Shown one piece after another: positions 38,153 through 47,413 of a DNA stretch of 64,000 nucleotides. Position numbers and translations under genes: made by a program. Below the pieces are notes generated by a model. The model was given only the letters and a program-made list of their open reading frames with translations, was not told the DNA's origin and did not search any database. Origin of the DNA: Psychrobacter arenosus (GTDB lineage Bacteria; Pseudomonadota; Gammaproteobacteria; Pseudomonadales; Moraxellaceae); contig NZ_LR884459.1 of NCBI RefSeq assembly GCF_904848165.1, positions 3,534,001 to 3,598,000 on the forward strand, read 5' to 3'. Numbering within the stretch: position 1 is the first letter of the stretch; each line of letters starts with the position of its first letter.

Positions 38153-41100
38153 CTAATCACGTATAAACCCAAAGTACTCATGAAAGTGCCAGCCTCGGTT
38201 GTTACTCGGCGTCATACGATCCAGTGAAGCAGACGCATAGCTAATAGCTAAGGAGCGCAAGCTTTTTTCGGGTTGTTTGGCCTGTAGTTCTAGCAAAGCT
38301 TCTTTTAACGAAGTGGCTAACCAAGGGTAAATACTCGGATGATTGAACTCAAAATCTAGAGGCTGAACGACTTTATTTTGCGAATTGGCTCTATTTAATC
38401 CTTTATCAAACACCTCTTCAGCAGGGTAAGCGTCAAAGCCCTCAGAGGGAATATCCGTATCTTCATCATCGTGTACCAAGCGTGGGATGAGCAACCAATC
38501 TTCCTGCGGGCTGCCCGCTCGAAAAGGACTAATTTGCTGTAAATGGGTATGAGTGCGATTGGCAGTAGCCCCAGATTCCCAATAAGCATTCACATAATTT
38601 AACTTGGTATTATTCAGCAAGTCTTTCATAACCTGATGCTCGAGGTCGCTTAGCGTCTCAACCGTTTTATTGTCACTAGTGAGTATGCGTGGCCTAGCAT
38701 CGATGTGCTCGAGCTGTGCTGGGCTAATCAGTTTATTTAAGTCATAACTTTTAGGCTGGATACTGACGGTCTCAAATCCAGGACGGGTAAAGACAGGCTG
38801 CTTAGCCCCTTTTTGTTTGAAGTAACCAAGGTTATATTGCAGCAAGAAGATATTAGGGGTGGTGGCGACTTTATCGGGGCGATGCCGCCATACTCGGCCC
38901 GCCAATTGAATAATTGAGCGCATGGAAGAGGGCTCGACGATAGCCCAATCATAATCGTGATCGCGTCCTACTTCTGCTACCGGCGTTGCGAGCACCATAA
39001 AAATATGTTTTTGCGCAGGGTGGCTAGCGAGCGCCTGCTGTATTTCTGGATGCTCAAAGAGTGCTATCTCACTATCGCCGCGAGCTAGAATACGGTCGAG
39101 TTTATTCTCTAAACTGTTGCGTAGTACTAAAAGCTGCTTGGCATGATAGCTCACCACATGCAGTACCGTATCGTCAGGTAAGTGAATAGTCTCTGGTCGA
39201 AATAATTGCTTGGCAATGGCATTAATATTGTTGACGTTGGCAATACGCACCAGCCCGATGCTTACCTGTTGCGAAGTTTTGGAGGAAGTTACGTGGTGGT
39301 CATTGTGCAAGGTAATAGCGCCATCGACGATTACTTGCGCCAGTTGACTATAGAATTGCGTTTGTGATTCTTTACTGTAGGACAATTCAAGAGGCAATAT
39401 CTCAGCCTTACGGCGGATAGGCTGCTTGGCAAGATAACTGGCTCGCCGGGTGCTAAAGTTATTGTGCGCCTCATAAAAGTTACTGCTGGCATTGCACTGC
39501 TGCGAGGTTACAGATTTTTCTTGCTCATCAAACCAAGCACAGACGACATTAGGTGAGGGTTTATTTTGGCTTTGATTGAAGAGTTTTCGCCCTTCCAGAT
39601 AGGCCTCAAAAAGCCCTGTTACTAAGTCTGGCGTCAGCGTAGCAGAAGACAGTAATACCCGTGTCCCCATAAGTCCAGCTAGATGAACAAGGCGAGATAA
39701 GGCAGGTAAGTCAGCCTGATCAAAGTCGTCCGGCTCATCGAGAATAAGGTCGCTGCTAAGTAGGCGCAGCATAGGGGCGATATACTTGCCGCCGCGCTTG
39801 CACTCGCTAGCTTGGATAATATGATCAACAGTACAGGTCACAATAGGAGCAAAGATTAGGTCACGCGCTTTAGGGCTAGCTATGACAGTACCAAAATTAA
39901 GCTCATCATAATCTTGGTAATCAATATCGCTGTCTATAATCTCGTCTATCAAATCTTCGCTAGACTCACTGCCAAAAGTTTCAGAGTCATGGTCCGGGTT
40001 AGAGTCTTTATTGTATTCCGCTAAGATATGGCTAAACTCGCCTGCTTTATTGTCATAAGCCAACTCAAATAATTTCTTATGCGCAGTACCACCGACCAAT
40101 ATAGCTAGCTGATTGCCCTGCAATTTTAGGTTGTTACGAAAGCTCAATCCCGTTTGTAAAGTCAGGACGCGCAGTCCCAAAGCTATGGTAAAGCGAGCGC
40201 CTTTTTTAGGGTCAGCAAGAGCATACATAATGCGAGCGTTACCAATAGTTTTACCAGCACCTGTAGAGGCCATATTTATGCCAAAAAAGCCATGCTCGCA
40301 GGTGGTCTCTTGCAAGCCCAAAGCAGCCTTAAAAGCAGCGTTTTGCCATTTAAAGCGAGCAACTCCCGTAGGTTTCGCTAGAGGATCGTGATTCTTAAGG
40401 CGAGGCATTTCGCCAGCAATAATGGGCAAGGCACGGGCAAATTGCGCTGTAAAAGACCCCACACCCAATAAGTGTTCTTCTAACGATTGCTTCACCGTAG
40501 GCTTATCTTTGGTTCGGTCGGTATTGGCTGCAAGCTTTGCAAAGGTGCTGTTTACTTTTAGGCAGCGGCTATCGTCTTCTTTCAAGCTAGAATAATTATG
40601 GTCGCCAACCATCAGGGATAGTCGCGATAAATGCAGCAGTAAAGGGTCACTAATGGCTTGCTGAGTATCCATAGCTTGTTGGCTTAGTTGGATAAGGGTG
40701 TGGTCATTTAAAGCTTTTTTTGACCAACGCTTTATATCCTTTTGCCACAGTGGGCTATGAATGACTGAGTGCTCAAATTGCCAAAAGTTTTTGAGTTGTG
40801 TAGGAGACATTTCTTCAAGCGATTTTGGGTTTTTTACCCAGTAATCTACCGGCTTAAGATAGGTATAAAATTTGTTTAATGCCCATTTAATCTCTAAAGA
40901 TTTGCTACGCTGTCTTTGTATCGCTTTTGGAGAGTAGAATACGTCTTTAGCAGGTGGCAGACGATGGTGGGTCACGATAAGCCAGGCCACCCATTGAGCT
41001 AGAGGAGGTAACTTACTGATTTCAGTTTTATCGGGATTGGCAGCGATTAATAACTTTTCGATAGCTTGGTTATCCAACCAATCACTGAGGTTTTGAAAAC

Positions 41101-41614
41101 GATTTAGCCAGTCTGCATCCGTGTTGCAATCTTGCGTTAGTATTTCGAATAATTTTAACGAGATCCATTCATGGCGATAGGGGTCACCTAAACGACTGCC
41201 TTCAATGAGTTTCTTTTGAAAACCCACAGTTGATTTGCCAATGTCATGGAGTAAAGCGGCAAGCGTAGCGATAATTTGAATACTGCTAGCATATGTCCAA
41301 TCATTCTCCCATTCCGCGTGCAATAAGTTCCGCCGCGTAGAATTCACAGGCACAATCCCAATCTCATTAAACTTACGCTTATTACCCACGATCCAAACCA
41401 ATTCAGACTGCTTACGAGTCTTGATGCGATGACAACTTACCGCCGTAGACTTAGTTGCCGACTTACGCAGCAACTGTTTGATAGTAGCCAGACCATCTTC
41501 TGTAATAGCCGTTTGCCAAACATTGCTACCGATACGATTAGCAAAAGCATCTAATATTCGCCGAGTACGTTTAAGCGAGTTCTTTTCGCATTGCGAGACA
41601 AAGGTGACAATCAT
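38153..41614 (-). CDS. cas2-3: Cas2-Cas3 fusion, nuclease-helicase of type I-F
   Basis: 1153 residues. The N-terminal Cas2 domain (about 1-95, MIVTFVSQCEKNSLKRTRR) works in spacer integration with Cas1; an HD nuclease follows with LLHDIGK (H123, D124); then an SF2 helicase with Walker A STGAGKT at about 450-456 and DEPDDFD at about 625, and motif RVWRHRPDK near 900. This fusion is diagnostic of type I-F. In most I-F loci it directly follows cas1; here the Phd/VapC pair separates them, and BrnTA plus the mini-array separates it from csy1. Its own promoter would be near 41646 (TTGACA on the minus strand). Confidence 0.96.
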   Translation of the reverse strand: MIVTFVSQCEKNSLKRTRRILDAFANRIGSNVWQTAITEDGLATIKQLLRKSATKSTAVSCHRIKTRKQSELVWIVGNKRKFNEIGIVPVNSTRRNLLHAEWENDWTYASSIQIIATLAALLHDIGKSTVGFQKKLIEGSRLGDPYRHEWISLKLFEILTQDCNTDADWLNRFQNLSDWLDNQAIEKLLIAANPDKTEISKLPPLAQWVAWLIVTHHRLPPAKDVFYSPKAIQRQRSKSLEIKWALNKFYTYLKPVDYWVKNPKSLEEMSPTQLKNFWQFEHSVIHSPLWQKDIKRWSKKALNDHTLIQLSQQAMDTQQAISDPLLLHLSRLSLMVGDHNYSSLKEDDSRCLKVNSTFAKLAANTDRTKDKPTVKQSLEEHLLGVGSFTAQFARALPIIAGEMPRLKNHDPLAKPTGVARFKWQNAAFKAALGLQETTCEHGFFGINMASTGAGKTIGNARIMYALADPKKGARFTIALGLRVLTLQTGLSFRNNLKLQGNQLAILVGGTAHKKLFELAYDNKAGEFSHILAEYNKDSNPDHDSETFGSESSEDLIDEIIDSDIDYQDYDELNFGTVIASPKARDLIFAPIVTCTVDHIIQASECKRGGKYIAPMLRLLSSDLILDEPDDFDQADLPALSRLVHLAGLMGTRVLLSSATLTPDLVTGLFEAYLEGRKLFNQSQNKPSPNVVCAWFDEQEKSVTSQQCNASSNFYEAHNNFSTRRASYLAKQPIRRKAEILPLELSYSKESQTQFYSQLAQVIVDGAITLHNDHHVTSSKTSQQVSIGLVRIANVNNINAIAKQLFRPETIHLPDDTVLHVVSYHAKQLLVLRNSLENKLDRILARGDSEIALFEHPEIQQALASHPAQKHIFMVLATPVAEVGRDHDYDWAIVEPSSMRSIIQLAGRVWRHRPDKVATTPNIFLLQYNLGYFKQKGAKQPVFTRPGFETVSIQPKSYDLNKLISPAQLEHIDARPRILTSDNKTVETLSDLEHQVMKDLLNNTKLNYVNAYWESGATANRTHTHLQQISPFRAGSPQEDWLLIPRLVHDDEDTDIPSEGFDAYPAEEVFDKGLNRANSQNKVVQPLDFEFNHPSIYPWLATSLKEALLELQAKQPEKSLRSLAISYASASLDRMTPSNNRGWHFHEYFGFIRD

Positions 41615-41672
41615 TATTTAATTTCCATAATTTGCTTATTGCTCATGTCAAACGCCAGTCTTAAAGTGGTGC

Positions 41673-41678
41673 TATAAT
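41673..41678 (+). promoter_or_regulatory. -10 box of the phd/vapC operon
   Basis: TATAAT 38 bp before the antitoxin start, with the ribosome site TAGGAGGC at 41702. The gap 41615-41715 also carries a TTGACA on the minus strand (41651-41646) for cas2-3, so it is a divergent promoter. Confidence 0.5.
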
Positions 41679-41715
41679 AAAATACGTCAATGCCACTCAA
41701 TGTAGGAGGCAAGTC

Positions 41716-41982
41716 ATGCAGCAAGTTACCAGTCAAGAGTTTAGACAGAGTCCTGATAAAATATTACAGCAGGCAGACAATGAGCCTGTTCTAATTACCC
41801 AACATGGTATACCTGAACGAGTAATAATGAGCTTTGAGCAATATCAAGCTATTAATGCGGTCAAAAAAGATACTAAACCATTTGTTAGTGCAGCAGATGC
41901 CCTCAGTGGCTCACCTGAAGTTGCGGATATTGATTTTGATCCGCCACGCGTTGAAATAGGCTTTCGATCTGTCGAGTTTTAA
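41716..41982 (+). CDS. Phd/YefM-family antitoxin
   Basis: 88 residues; starts MQQVTSQEFRQSPDKILQQADN, then EPVLITQHGIPERVIMSFEQY, the typical Phd/YefM DNA-binding fold; the C-terminal part (SGSPEVADIDFDPPRVEI) is the toxin-binding tail. It ends one base before the toxin start. It would repress its own promoter together with the toxin. Confidence 0.9.
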   Translation: MQQVTSQEFRQSPDKILQQADNEPVLITQHGIPERVIMSFEQYQAINAVKKDTKPFVSAADALSGSPEVADIDFDPPRVEIGFRSVEF

Positions 41983-41983
41983 T

Positions 41984-42400
41984 ATGTATTTACTTGACAC
42001 TAATGTGATTTCCGAAATTCGTAAGGTAAATTTAGGCAAAGCAAATGCCGGTGTCGCTGAATGGACGAGGCAAGCCTCTCAGTCCTTGATGTATGTTAGT
42101 GTTATCTCTTTAATGGAAATAGAGCAGGGTATTTTAAGACTGGAGCGTAGAGATACGGTTCAGGCTTCCCTGTTAAAAAACTGGTTCCATAATACGGTTC
42201 TGCCTTCCTTTGATGATAACGTGGTTAACATTGATCAAAGAGTAGCGTTAGCTTGCGCTGCCTTGCATGTCCCTGACAAACAGCCGGCTAACGATTCCCT
42301 TATTGCGGCGACCGCCCTAATTCATGACTTAACCTTAGTGACTCGTAATACCAAAGACTTTGAACACATTGGGGTCAGGTTATTTAATCCTTTCACCTAA
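41984..42400 (+). CDS. vapC: VapC-type PIN-domain toxin
   Basis: 138-residue PIN ribonuclease. Acidic active-site residues are in MYLLDTNVISEIRK (D5), EIEQGILRLERRD and ANDSLIAATALIH; VTRNTKDFEHIGV is the conserved C-terminal end. The module lies opposite to cas1 and cas2-3 and separates them. Toxins of this family usually cut tRNA or rRNA. Confidence 0.92.
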   Translation: MYLLDTNVISEIRKVNLGKANAGVAEWTRQASQSLMYVSVISLMEIEQGILRLERRDTVQASLLKNWFHNTVLPSFDDNVVNIDQRVALACAALHVPDKQPANDSLIAATALIHDLTLVTRNTKDFEHIGVRLFNPFT

Positions 42401-42428
42401 AATACTAGCGTCCTCTATTAGTTTGTTT

Positions 42429-43424
42429 TTATTCATCCCAATCCTTCTTAATAGCCAAAGTCTTCACGGCTTCGAACATATAGTCCAAAGCTTTATGCCG
42501 AGTGAACATATTCAAGCACTCTTGACGAAATTCTTGCTCGCTTAAGTTTTCGCTAGCGCAAATAAACGCCAAGGGCAGTACCAAAGCATCTTTGACAATA
42601 TCGGCAATATCAAACACCAATGCGCCGCGCCGGGTCTTACCATGCATGACAGCGAAGCCATGGGGGATCCCGAGTACCCAAGCGGTCGTCGCGCCTAGCC
42701 CATAAGCCAGATAGTTGCCATGATTGAGGAAGCCATTGGCTTTATCTATCCCTTCATGGTCACGACTAAAGCCAGAATAGCCGGTATTTTCAGCTGCCAA
42801 GCGATAGAGCTTTTTCGTTAAACGTGCTTCTAACTGCAACAGATGCATCGTCTCTTGCTGCTCATTGATTTGGCGGATATTATCAGTCAGCAATGATTGT
42901 ATGGCTTCGCTCCGACTATCAAAACCGTGCTGTCTAAGGTCTGGATCTTTGCTCCAAATGGCTTGTAGATAGTCTAGGCGGGCATGTTGCATCAGCTTAG
43001 CTGCGGCCAAGCGCTTGTCATCATCCCACCACCACTGCATCCAGCCTTGCATATATTCCGTAGGGCGATATTCACTCTGCGGCGTCATCCACTCGACATG
43101 GACTTCGCGCTCTGTCCCCATAAATAAAGGCGTGCCGCCACCGCCACAAAACCCGACTAATACGCCGGCTTGTGAGAGCAGTCGCATGGCCGCTTGGGTG
43201 ACAGACGTACCGGTGCCTAATAAGAGGCAAGTCGTATTGGCAATAGGAATGTTGTAGTAGAGGTTGGCTTTATCATCTTCGGTCAGATACAGCACGCGAC
43301 CGTCTTTCTGCATTACCCGACAATGTGAAAGGTAATAGATATTAGCGCGCTTAGAATGCAAGATAGTTTTAAGGTCGGAGGAAACAAAACTATTATCGGT
43401 ATAAGGATTGTTAGATTTGGACAT
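42429..43424 (-). CDS. cas1: Cas1 integrase of type I-F
   Basis: 331 residues. Integrates new spacers with the Cas2 domain of Cas2-3. Typical I-F stretches: LKTILHSKRANIYYLSHCRVM, GTGTSVTQAAMRLLSQAGVLVGFCGGGGTPLF, DHEGIDKANGFLNHGNYLAYGLGATTAWVLGI and HGKTRRGALVFDIADIVKD with the catalytic Glu/His/Asp group. Family length about 320-330. Its 3' end faces the vapC gene (convergent, 28 bp apart). Confidence 0.97.
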   Translation of the reverse strand: MSKSNNPYTDNSFVSSDLKTILHSKRANIYYLSHCRVMQKDGRVLYLTEDDKANLYYNIPIANTTCLLLGTGTSVTQAAMRLLSQAGVLVGFCGGGGTPLFMGTEREVHVEWMTPQSEYRPTEYMQGWMQWWWDDDKRLAAAKLMQHARLDYLQAIWSKDPDLRQHGFDSRSEAIQSLLTDNIRQINEQQETMHLLQLEARLTKKLYRLAAENTGYSGFSRDHEGIDKANGFLNHGNYLAYGLGATTAWVLGIPHGFAVMHGKTRRGALVFDIADIVKDALVLPLAFICASENLSEQEFRQECLNMFTRHKALDYMFEAVKTLAIKKDWDE

Positions 43425-43858
43425 ATTATTATCACTAATTATTGTTATAGCTGATTATTTATATTTATTTAGATGATACTAACTGTGTTATTAGTTGACA
43501 ATAGTTAGTTAAATAATAAGCGACAGCAGCTGTCGCAGAGTTTAATTATTTTTACTATAGTTCTAAGATAGTGGCTATAAATAAGAGTAATAATTATCAT
43601 GCTGTTGTATAACTCACATCACTTAACTAGGCACAAATCATGCCAAAATATTAATAACCACGCAAAACCCTACAAAATCCCAAGTTGTAAATTTTGTCTC
43701 TATGTTATTATTCCAACCCTATTGAGCAGCGTATCTCTAAGCGATTATTGGCGCAAAATCGCCCTTTATCTCTTTGATAATTCGCAAAAGTGCTGCTTTC
43801 ACTACCTTTACTTTCTTCCTTTATCCCTATTGGCACCCGTAGCCAGGTTCGGTCATCA
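43425..43858. other. cas1 upstream region with a palindrome
   Basis: No gene is seen. GCGACAGCAGCTGTCGC (43520-43536) is an 8-bp perfect inverted repeat 96 bp upstream of cas1. The rest is AT-rich and should contain the cas1 promoter and that of the divergent MFS gene. Confidence 0.5.
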
Positions 43859-45115
43859 ATGTCTTCTTCTTTAAGTTCCACCCCACAAGCCGCAGAGGCT
43901 TTGCCATCCGCAGTCGATACAGTCAAGCCAGCCCCCTTTCAGCCGCCCACCCTGATTATTAAAATCACTTTTATGCTGATAGGGATGTTTGCGTTTTTGC
44001 AGGTCTATTCGGTACAGTCGATTCTGCCCGTATTGATGATTGACTTAATGGCGACCGAGGTGCAGGTCGGCATGGTAGTAGGGGCTACGGTCTTGGCTGT
44101 GGCGTTGATGTCGCCTTTTTTAGGCATGCTATCTGATGCTATAGGGCGTAAGAAAATTATCGTTGGCGCTATCTTATTTTTAGCTGTGCCTACCGCGCTG
44201 ATGGCTAGCAGTACCAGCATCGAGACCATGACAATATGGCGGTTTTTGCAAGGGTTGTCCGTACCGGGTATCACCGTGGTGACCATTGCCTATATTGGTG
44301 AGGAGTATGAGGGCAACGCTTTAGCTGAGCTCATGTCCTATTATGTGGCAGGCTCCGTACTTGGTGGCTTTATGGGGCGCTTCATTTTAGGGCATTTGCA
44401 CGAGTGGATAGGCTGGCGTAGTGCTTATTACGTGATGGCAGGTCTCACTTTAATAGGGGCATTATGGGTCGCCAAGTCGCTACCCGCCTCGCAGCACTTT
44501 GTGCCCAGTCCCAAGTTTCGCACTGCCTTAGCGACTTTAGGACGGCATCTAACCAACCGTTATGTCTTATCTGCCTGTTTATTAGGGTTTTGTGTGCTGT
44601 TCTCTTTGGTCGGCTGCTTTACCTTTATCAACCTGCATTTATCGGAAGCACCTTATCAATTAAGTACAGGGCAGTTGGCGAATATTTTTGCCGTCTATTT
44701 GATCGGTGTGGTTATTACTCCGTTATCGACCAAAATTGTGCGCCGTTTTGGGTCAGCGCGTACCGTGATTGCTGCGGTTATCATCTCTATGGTCGGGGTG
44801 TTATTAACCTTGGCTGCTCCTTTATGGCTCATTATCGTAGGCCTCACTATTATGTCTTCAGGGGTATTTATTACCCAGTCGGCGACCATCAGCTATATCG
44901 CGTCCAATGTCACAGAAGGGCGCTCATTAGCCTCGGGACTGTATTATATGGCTTACTATGCAGGCGGGACGCTCGGGGCGTGGGTATGTGGTTTGGCTTA
45001 TGCGCAGGGGGATTGGCTGTGGACCGTTTGGGTGCTACTGGGTTTGCAAGTGTTAGCTTTATTGATTGCCAGTATCGGCATGGTGAAGACCCCGCGTACC
45101 GTTGCTGCAAGGTAA
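43859..45115 (+). CDS. MFS transporter, 12-TM DHA1-like
   Basis: 418 residues from the ATG at 43859; the longer frame to 43790 adds a 23-residue stretch without family character. About 12 membrane segments; the motif GMLSDAIGRKKIIVGAILF follows TM2, and YYVAGSVLGGFMGRFILGHL is the motif C-like region, which is typical of drug/H+ antiporters. Substrate unknown. It ends in a hairpin terminator. Not linked to the CRISPR genes. Confidence 0.83.
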   Translation: MSSSLSSTPQAAEALPSAVDTVKPAPFQPPTLIIKITFMLIGMFAFLQVYSVQSILPVLMIDLMATEVQVGMVVGATVLAVALMSPFLGMLSDAIGRKKIIVGAILFLAVPTALMASSTSIETMTIWRFLQGLSVPGITVVTIAYIGEEYEGNALAELMSYYVAGSVLGGFMGRFILGHLHEWIGWRSAYYVMAGLTLIGALWVAKSLPASQHFVPSPKFRTALATLGRHLTNRYVLSACLLGFCVLFSLVGCFTFINLHLSEAPYQLSTGQLANIFAVYLIGVVITPLSTKIVRRFGSARTVIAAVIISMVGVLLTLAAPLWLIIVGLTIMSSGVFITQSATISYIASNVTEGRSLASGLYYMAYYAGGTLGAWVCGLAYAQGDWLWTVWVLLGLQVLALLIASIGMVKTPRTVAAR

Positions 45116-45156
45116 AACCCGTAGTGGCTATCTTTACAAAGCTGGGTTTTTTACCT
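45113..45156 (+). terminator. terminator of the MFS gene
   Basis: AGGTAAAACCC pairs with GGGTTTTTTACCT across a loop of about 21 nt; the stop codon lies in the 5' arm. Confidence 0.6.
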
Positions 45157-45352
45157 ACTATCAAAGGATAATGTGGCTTTTCTATTCATCTACGTTGGCA
45201 CAGTTGCTGGAGCTGGCGTAGTTAATATACGTCGCTATAGCAGGCAGACTAGCCCGAATTATTAACGCCATAGCCCTTACTACTGTTATATTTTCTCAGC
45301 GTTATTATTTTAATAATTATAATGCTCAACCAAATTTAAGGTCACCCTCTCT

Positions 45353-47023
45353 ATGTCAAATCATTATAGTAGCGCCCCATCCGCTTACGCCTATCCATTG
45401 ATTATCAAGCAGCTGTTAAACCGCGCCAAGACGGTATCTACAGAGCAAGAAATCGTTTACGCCGATAAGAAACGCATGACTTACGCAGACTTCTTTCAGC
45501 GTATCGGTCAGTTTGCCAATGTTTTAGCCGGCCTTAACTTGGATAAAGGGGATGTGGTCGCCGTCATGGATTGGGACAGTCACCGTTATCTTGAATCCTA
45601 CTTTGCCGTGCCGATGTCCGAGTACGTGATTCAGACGGTCAATATTCGCCTGTCACCAGAAAAAGTGCTCTATACCATCAACCATGCTAAGCCTAAAGTC
45701 TTGATGGTGAACTCTGAATTTGCGCCTTTAGTCAAAGATTACCAATTTGAAAACTCGTCTATCGAGCACATCATCTGGTTAGATGACAATGGCGTGTCTT
45801 ATGAAGGCGTGTTTGGTCACAATGAAAATCGCGTAATTGGTGAATACGAGGCGCTATTGGCAGCGGCGAGTCCTGAGTTTGAGTTCCCAGACTTTGATGA
45901 AAATACCATTGCCAGTACTTTCTATACCTCAGGGACGACCGGCGACCCTAAAGGGGTGTTCTTTACCCACCGTCAATTGGTGCTGCATACGTTAACCGAA
46001 GCAGCCTCCCTGGGCGTATTGCCCCAAAAGCAAGGGGTGAGTTTTGGTGATGTTTATATGCCGATGACGCCGATGTTCCACGTCCATGCTTGGGGTTTCC
46101 CCTTTACCGCGACTATGATTGGGCTGAAGCAAGTGTATCCCGGTCGCTATGCGCCAGATACCTTGATGGACCTTATTATCAATGAAAAAGTCAGCATCAC
46201 CCATTGCGTACCGACTATCTTACAGATGGTGATAGGCGAGGCGCAAAAACGTGGCGTTGGTTTTGACGGTCTGAAAATGATCATTGGTGGTTCACGTCTG
46301 ACAGAAGGCGTCGCCAAAGCAGCGCTTGAGAGCGATATCGAGGTCTATACGGGTTATGGTATGTCTGAGACGGCACCGCTTATTAGCCTTAGCTCGTTTA
46401 GTATCAATGAGCCAGAGATGACTTTAGAGCAAGATATCGAGCGCCGCTGTATGACGGGCAATCCAGTGATGATGGTCGATGCCCAAATTTGGGATCAAGA
46501 GCAAAACTCACTGCCTCATGATGGCGAGCAAACGGGTGAATTGGTATTGCGCGCACCATGGCTCACGCAGAGCTACTTTAAAAATGATGATGCCGGTCGC
46601 GAGTTGTGGCAAGGCGGCTATATGCATACCGAAGATATCGCCTATATGACCGCCAGCGGTACGATTAAGATTACCGATCGCCTCAAAGATGTGATTAAGT
46701 CAGGTGGGGAGTGGATATCCTCCTTACAAATCGAGACTATTTTATCGCTACATCCTTCGGTGGCTGATGTTGCCGTGATTGGCGTGCGCGATGAGCAGTG
46801 GGGCGAGCGTCCGTTAGCAGCTATCGTCTTAAAGCCTCATTGCAAAGATACGACGGTAGAGGATATCAAAGCTGTCGCTGAGCAAGCTGTAGAAAAAGGG
46901 ATGATTCCAAAATACGGCGTACCTAGTAAGTTCTTGCTAGTAGATGATTTGCCTAAGACGTCAGTGGGCAAACACGATAAGAAAGTGATGCGTGAACTCT
47001 ATGCAGATCAAACAGGCATCTAA
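45353..47023 (+). CDS. fatty acyl-CoA ligase (AlkK/FadD-like)
   Basis: AMP-forming CoA ligase, 556 residues. P-loop STFYTSGTTGDPKGVFFTHR, YMPMTPMFHVHAWGFP, GYGMSETAPLISLSS, the hinge GYMHTEDIAYM...TDRLKDVIKSGGEWIS, and the catalytic lysine near the C-terminus (LPKTSVGKHDKKVMRE). Its closest group is medium/long-chain fatty-acyl-CoA synthetase. A TATAAT at 45318-45323 lies upstream and a terminator follows at 47070. It may supply acyl-CoA to the downstream catabolism. Confidence 0.9.
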   Translation: MSNHYSSAPSAYAYPLIIKQLLNRAKTVSTEQEIVYADKKRMTYADFFQRIGQFANVLAGLNLDKGDVVAVMDWDSHRYLESYFAVPMSEYVIQTVNIRLSPEKVLYTINHAKPKVLMVNSEFAPLVKDYQFENSSIEHIIWLDDNGVSYEGVFGHNENRVIGEYEALLAAASPEFEFPDFDENTIASTFYTSGTTGDPKGVFFTHRQLVLHTLTEAASLGVLPQKQGVSFGDVYMPMTPMFHVHAWGFPFTATMIGLKQVYPGRYAPDTLMDLIINEKVSITHCVPTILQMVIGEAQKRGVGFDGLKMIIGGSRLTEGVAKAALESDIEVYTGYGMSETAPLISLSSFSINEPEMTLEQDIERRCMTGNPVMMVDAQIWDQEQNSLPHDGEQTGELVLRAPWLTQSYFKNDDAGRELWQGGYMHTEDIAYMTASGTIKITDRLKDVIKSGGEWISSLQIETILSLHPSVADVAVIGVRDEQWGERPLAAIVLKPHCKDTTVEDIKAVAEQAVEKGMIPKYGVPSKFLLVDDLPKTSVGKHDKKVMRELYADQTGI

Positions 47024-47069
47024 TCTCCACAAGTTCTAACACACCTCAAAGATTTGCCCTAATATACAG

Positions 47070-47102
47070 TTAAAAGCCATGAGGATGCTCGTGGCTTTTT
47101 TT
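47070..47102 (+). terminator. terminator of the acyl-CoA ligase gene
   Basis: AAAAGCCATGAG and CTCGTGGCTTTT with a GATG loop, then T-run. Confidence 0.9.
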
Positions 47103-47187
47103 ATGGCAGCTTTTATCTCAGCTTGCATGACTGTCCAATAATTTAGGGTAATATAGCGATATCCCACAGTTTAATTGTGGAAAAATA

Positions 47188-47216
47188 TTGACCTTTACTA
47201 GCGACTCTGCTAAATT
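47188..47216 (+). promoter_or_regulatory. promoter of the prpE-like gene
   Basis: TTGACC (47188-47193) and TAAATT (47211-47216), 17-bp spacing. The same -35 hexamer occurs before mmsA. Confidence 0.6.
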
Positions 47217-47228
47217 TAAAAGATAATT

Positions 47229-47251
47229 AAATGATACAATATGTATCGTTT
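47229..47251. promoter_or_regulatory. palindromic operator before prpE-like gene
   Basis: The core GATACAATATGTATC is a perfect inverted repeat with a 3-nt centre, flanked by AAAT and GTTT. It starts 12 bases after the -10 box. A relative sits at the same relative position before mmsA. Confidence 0.7.
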
Positions 47252-47413
47252 ATAAATTTCTCTCTCTGTTTATGATAACTAGCAAACGCTAACTTTTTAA
47301 ATGTTTTTATTAATAGTTATTGGTTGCTCAGAAAAGTTCGTTATCATAAGGTATGGCAAGGATTGCCATTAGCCATTCCTATTCCCACAATCTCTCAGCT
47401 AAGGACAGCTTCT

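Noticed and set aside
44464..45171. Long overlapping frame inside the MFS gene
   Set aside because: Cysteine- and aromatic-rich shadow frame of the transporter; codon use and lack of a start site argue against it.
47324..47413. N-terminal extension of the prpE-like gene
   Set aside because: No similarity to the family; the ATG at 47414 has AAGGAC upstream.
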